From assembly GCA_902476665.1 (NCBI GenBank), contig CABSEO010000078.1, positions 1 through 7,942 of the forward strand: a stretch of DNA of 7,942 nucleotides, given 5' to 3'. Position numbers and translations under genes: made by a program. This stretch comes from an uncultured Emergencia sp. (GTDB lineage: Bacteria; Bacillota; Clostridia; Peptostreptococcales; Anaerovoracaceae). The notes under the pieces were generated by a model. The model did no database searches and was not told where the DNA came from. It worked only from the letters and a program-made list of their open reading frames with translations. How positions within the stretch are numbered: the first letter of the stretch is position 1; each line of letters begins with the position of its first letter. Shown piece by piece: positions 5,973-7,942 of this stretch.

Positions 5973-7382
5973 TTATTTCACCGTCCACTTAATAAAATCA
6001 TGAAGATCTCTGCCGAATTTTGCAGCGGGTTCTGTTCCCAAATAAGGCATATGTCCAGACTCATAAGCCTCAAATTTGACACGATGTTCCGGCAAATCAA
6101 ATTTGTTTGCAAGATATTCAGTATAACCCAGCGTTGTTACCATATCATAATATCCGGTTGCAAACATTAACTTCAACTGCGGATTTTTTCTCATAGCGTT
6201 TTCCAGACTCTTAACTGGCGGTTTTGAAGTTTTGAAATTCCATCTTTCACTGGCAGCCAAGCACATCATATCATAAAGTTCATCAGTCTCAATGCCCAAT
6301 TTGGCTTTTAACTCCGCATTAAAGCAATGATTCAGTGCCGGCATTATCATTGCACTAATCGCATCATCACCAAACATATCATAGTCAGAAATGTCCTGCA
6401 TGGCATCCATCTTGAAACGCCCGTCGTAGCGACTGACTCTGAATCCTTCTTTCTTCATACCAATAAGAGGATAAACTGCGGTTTCTACACGAAGCTGCGT
6501 CTCTTCCAGCATCTGTTTATCAAGGCCAGTAAAATACTGCAGCTTTTCGATTACATGCTCTTTTTCCTCTTCAGAGATTCTTCTTCCCAGAGCCAGCGCC
6601 GGCAAATATTCTCTATATGCAAATTCAGAAGCCTCTTCTATAAAATCTTTCAAAGCCCCTCTGCCTTCCTGATGATGAAGCCAGTAAGTAGCTGCAATAG
6701 AAGTAAAATTTAGCACTGCACTGTCCACAGGGAATGGTGTCTGCCCATGATCCAGAGCTGTTCCCAGCATGATAATTCCAGAAAGATGCAACAAATTGCA
6801 ACTGCACAGTCCTGGATTTTCATTATAGAAAAGCTTCTCCGCCACCAAGGCATTTCTGATTGTGCCATAACTTTCTCCCATAATATAAAGCGGTGAATTC
6901 CATCTATTATGCACCGTGATCCATTTGCTGATAATCTGTACAATTTCAACGGCATCCCCTTCAGAACTGTAATACTTGTCTGCTGCATCTTCTTTCAGAA
7001 GGCGTGAATAACCACAGCCTACCGGATCTATGAGAACGATATCGCAAATATCTAGAACAGTGTCGGGATTTTCTTCCATTTCAAAAGGCGGAACGAAACT
7101 TGAAGCGCAATTCCCCTCAATTTTCACGCGCCACGGCGCTAATGCGCCAATATGAATTGTAGAAGAAGAAGAGCCTGGCCCTCCGTTATAGGCAAAAAGT
7201 ACAGGTCTGCTTTTTTCTGTTTTATCAGTACGCAAATAAGCTATGGTGTGTGCTGTCGCTTCAGCTTCCCCTGCATTATCATAAAAAATAATTTTATCTG
7301 TTACCACATGAAATCTTACTTTTTCGCCTGACAGGCTACATGCTCCGTCAGAAGTAAATAATGTTTCTAAATCTATTCTCAT
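5973..7382 (-). CDS. Serine carboxypeptidase, peptidase family S10, without signal peptide
   Basis: This 469-residue alpha/beta-hydrolase carries the S10 signatures in order: YNGGPGSSSS (65-74), whose Asn66 and glycines belong to the substrate and oxyanion site; GESYGT (169-174) with Ser171 as nucleophile; GYYDMVT (410-416) with Asp413; and ESGHMPYL (441-448) with His444. The Glu just before the nucleophile (Glu170) is the family residue that helps bind the peptide C-terminal carboxylate. The family removes single C-terminal residues; a few plant members are acyltransferases. The N-terminus is polar, with no signal peptide or membrane segment, so the protein should be cytoplasmic and act on imported or internal peptides. 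An AGGTGA ribosome binding site overlaps the stop codon of the amidohydrolase 8 bp upstream, and the transporter follows after one base. Esterase or acylaminoacyl hydrolase activity is an alternative. The catalytic set looks intact. Confidence 0.9.
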   Translation of the reverse strand: MRIDLETLFTSDGACSLSGEKVRFHVVTDKIIFYDNAGEAEATAHTIAYLRTDKTEKSRPVLFAYNGGPGSSSSTIHIGALAPWRVKIEGNCASSFVPPFEMEENPDTVLDICDIVLIDPVGCGYSRLLKEDAADKYYSSEGDAVEIVQIISKWITVHNRWNSPLYIMGESYGTIRNALVAEKLFYNENPGLCSCNLLHLSGIIMLGTALDHGQTPFPVDSAVLNFTSIAATYWLHHQEGRGALKDFIEEASEFAYREYLPALALGRRISEEEKEHVIEKLQYFTGLDKQMLEETQLRVETAVYPLIGMKKEGFRVSRYDGRFKMDAMQDISDYDMFGDDAISAMIMPALNHCFNAELKAKLGIETDELYDMMCLAASERWNFKTSKPPVKSLENAMRKNPQLKLMFATGYYDMVTTLGYTEYLANKFDLPEHRVKFEAYESGHMPYLGTEPAAKFGRDLHDFIKWTVK

Positions 7383-7390
7383 ATCTTCAC

Positions 7391-7942
7391 CTATCTGACC
7401 CTTTCTCCGTCTTTAAATACCATTTCTGGTTTATGATACATAACAGAAATATCCTGATCCGGATTTCCATCTACTAAAATCAAGTCTGCCAGGAAATTTT
7501 CTTTAATTTCTCCAATAAGATCAGCAAGACCGACAATCTCTGCATTAACCTTTGTCGCCTGCAGCAGAATATCCACATTACTCATTCCACACAGTTCACT
7601 TCTATATTTGAATTCAATGCCTTCTTCATACTGATCCATTCCTACAGTGCTATCTGTAGCAAAACCGATTTTCAACCCTGCTTCATAAGCATTTTGAATG
7701 CAAACAGTAGAAAATTCCAACATTTTTTTCAGTTTCTCCAGCAAGAATTCCATTTCAGGCGGTGTCTGTACCGGGTTCTGATACATGGCCGCAAGGGTCG
7801 GCACCAGATACAGATCATCTTTTTGCAACGCTGCCTCAATGGTCTCTTTCCCGATAAAAGAAGCATGTTCAATAGTCCGGACACCACAATCCACACACAG
7901 TCTGATTGCGCCGTCACCATGAGCATGCGCCCCCACATAAGT
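7391..7942 (-). CDS. Amidohydrolase (M38 / imidazolonepropionase-like, possible Xaa-Pro-type dipeptidase), 5' end outside window
   Basis: Only the C-terminal 183 residues are present; the frame is open to the right edge, where full-length relatives are about 380-450 residues. The visible part holds the second half of the metal-dependent amidohydrolase barrel: HAHG at the extreme start (metal- and substrate-binding histidine region), IEHASF about 20 residues on, and FATDST with the late catalytic aspartate. It ends with the typical C-terminal strand region, ATKVNAEIVGLADLIGEI followed by LADLILVDGNPDQDI. The glycine usually found before ADL is replaced (ENFLADL). Related enzymes include dipeptidases cleaving Xaa-Pro or Xaa-Arg bonds, as well as cyclic amide hydrolases, so the substrate is open. 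An in-frame GTG at 7936 could be mistaken for a start, but it lies directly before the active-site HAHG, so the true start is upstream. The S10 peptidase follows 8 bp downstream, which suggests joint action on peptides or amino-acid conjugates. Confidence 0.88.
   Translation of the reverse strand, partial: TYVGAHAHGDGAIRLCVDCGVRTIEHASFIGKETIEAALQKDDLYLVPTLAAMYQNPVQTPPEMEFLLEKLKKMLEFSTVCIQNAYEAGLKIGFATDSTVGMDQYEEGIEFKYRSELCGMSNVDILLQATKVNAEIVGLADLIGEIKENFLADLILVDGNPDQDISVMYHKPEMVFKDGERVR

Noticed and set aside
6327..6713. Plus-strand open frame opposite the S10 peptidase
   Set aside because: It is antisense to a gene with an intact catalytic set, with no family resemblance or start signal.
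7391..7936. GTG at 7936 as the start of a complete 181-residue protein
   Set aside because: The frame stays open upstream to the window edge, and the GTG lies directly before the active-site HAHG, in the middle of a normal amidohydrolase fold. The gene is truncated by the window instead.

Overview
The window looks like a chromosomal segment of an obligately anaerobic, low-GC Firmicute, probably an amino-acid- or peptide-fermenting member of the Clostridia. The reasons are an oxygen-sensitive pyruvate:ferredoxin oxidoreductase (PFOR), a CoA-transferase resembling clostridial butyryl-CoA:acetate CoA-transferases, strong AGGAGG-type ribosome binding sites and AT-rich intergenic DNA. The species cannot be named from the sequence alone.

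All six genes lie on the minus strand, so transcription runs from high to low coordinates. In that order they are: the C-terminal part of an M38-type amidohydrolase (cut by the right edge), an S10-family serine carboxypeptidase without a signal peptide, an EamA/DMT-family membrane transporter, a LysR-type regulator, a full-length PFOR, and the N-terminal part of an acyl-CoA hydrolase/transferase (cut by the left edge). The intergenic gaps are 8, 1, 33, 120 and 2 bp. The first three genes are clearly one transcription unit and may include the regulator. PFOR and the CoA-transferase form a second tightly coupled pair. No RNA gene, mobile element, CRISPR array or clear rho-independent terminator was seen.

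The only sizeable non-coding stretch (4067-4186, between the regulator and PFOR) is dense with signals: an ATTC-N7-GAAT dyad of the LysR T-N11-A type, a 10-bp palindrome, an extended -10 element, and an 11-bp perfect inverted repeat whose downstream arm is the PFOR Shine-Dalgarno sequence. Their spacing suggests a specific hypothesis. Transcripts reading through from the regulator would mask the PFOR ribosome binding site, while transcripts from the dedicated LysR-type promoter would start just past the masking arm and be translated.

Functionally, the genes can be read as a small catabolic module, which is inference. The amidohydrolase and carboxypeptidase would release amino acids from peptides or amino-acid conjugates. 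PFOR would oxidatively decarboxylate a 2-oxoacid to an acyl-CoA and reduce ferredoxin. The CoA-transferase would pass CoA to or from acetate. The EamA protein would move a metabolite across the membrane, and the LysR protein would sense an intermediate. Substitutions near the PFOR substrate pocket leave open a 2-oxoacid other than pyruvate.
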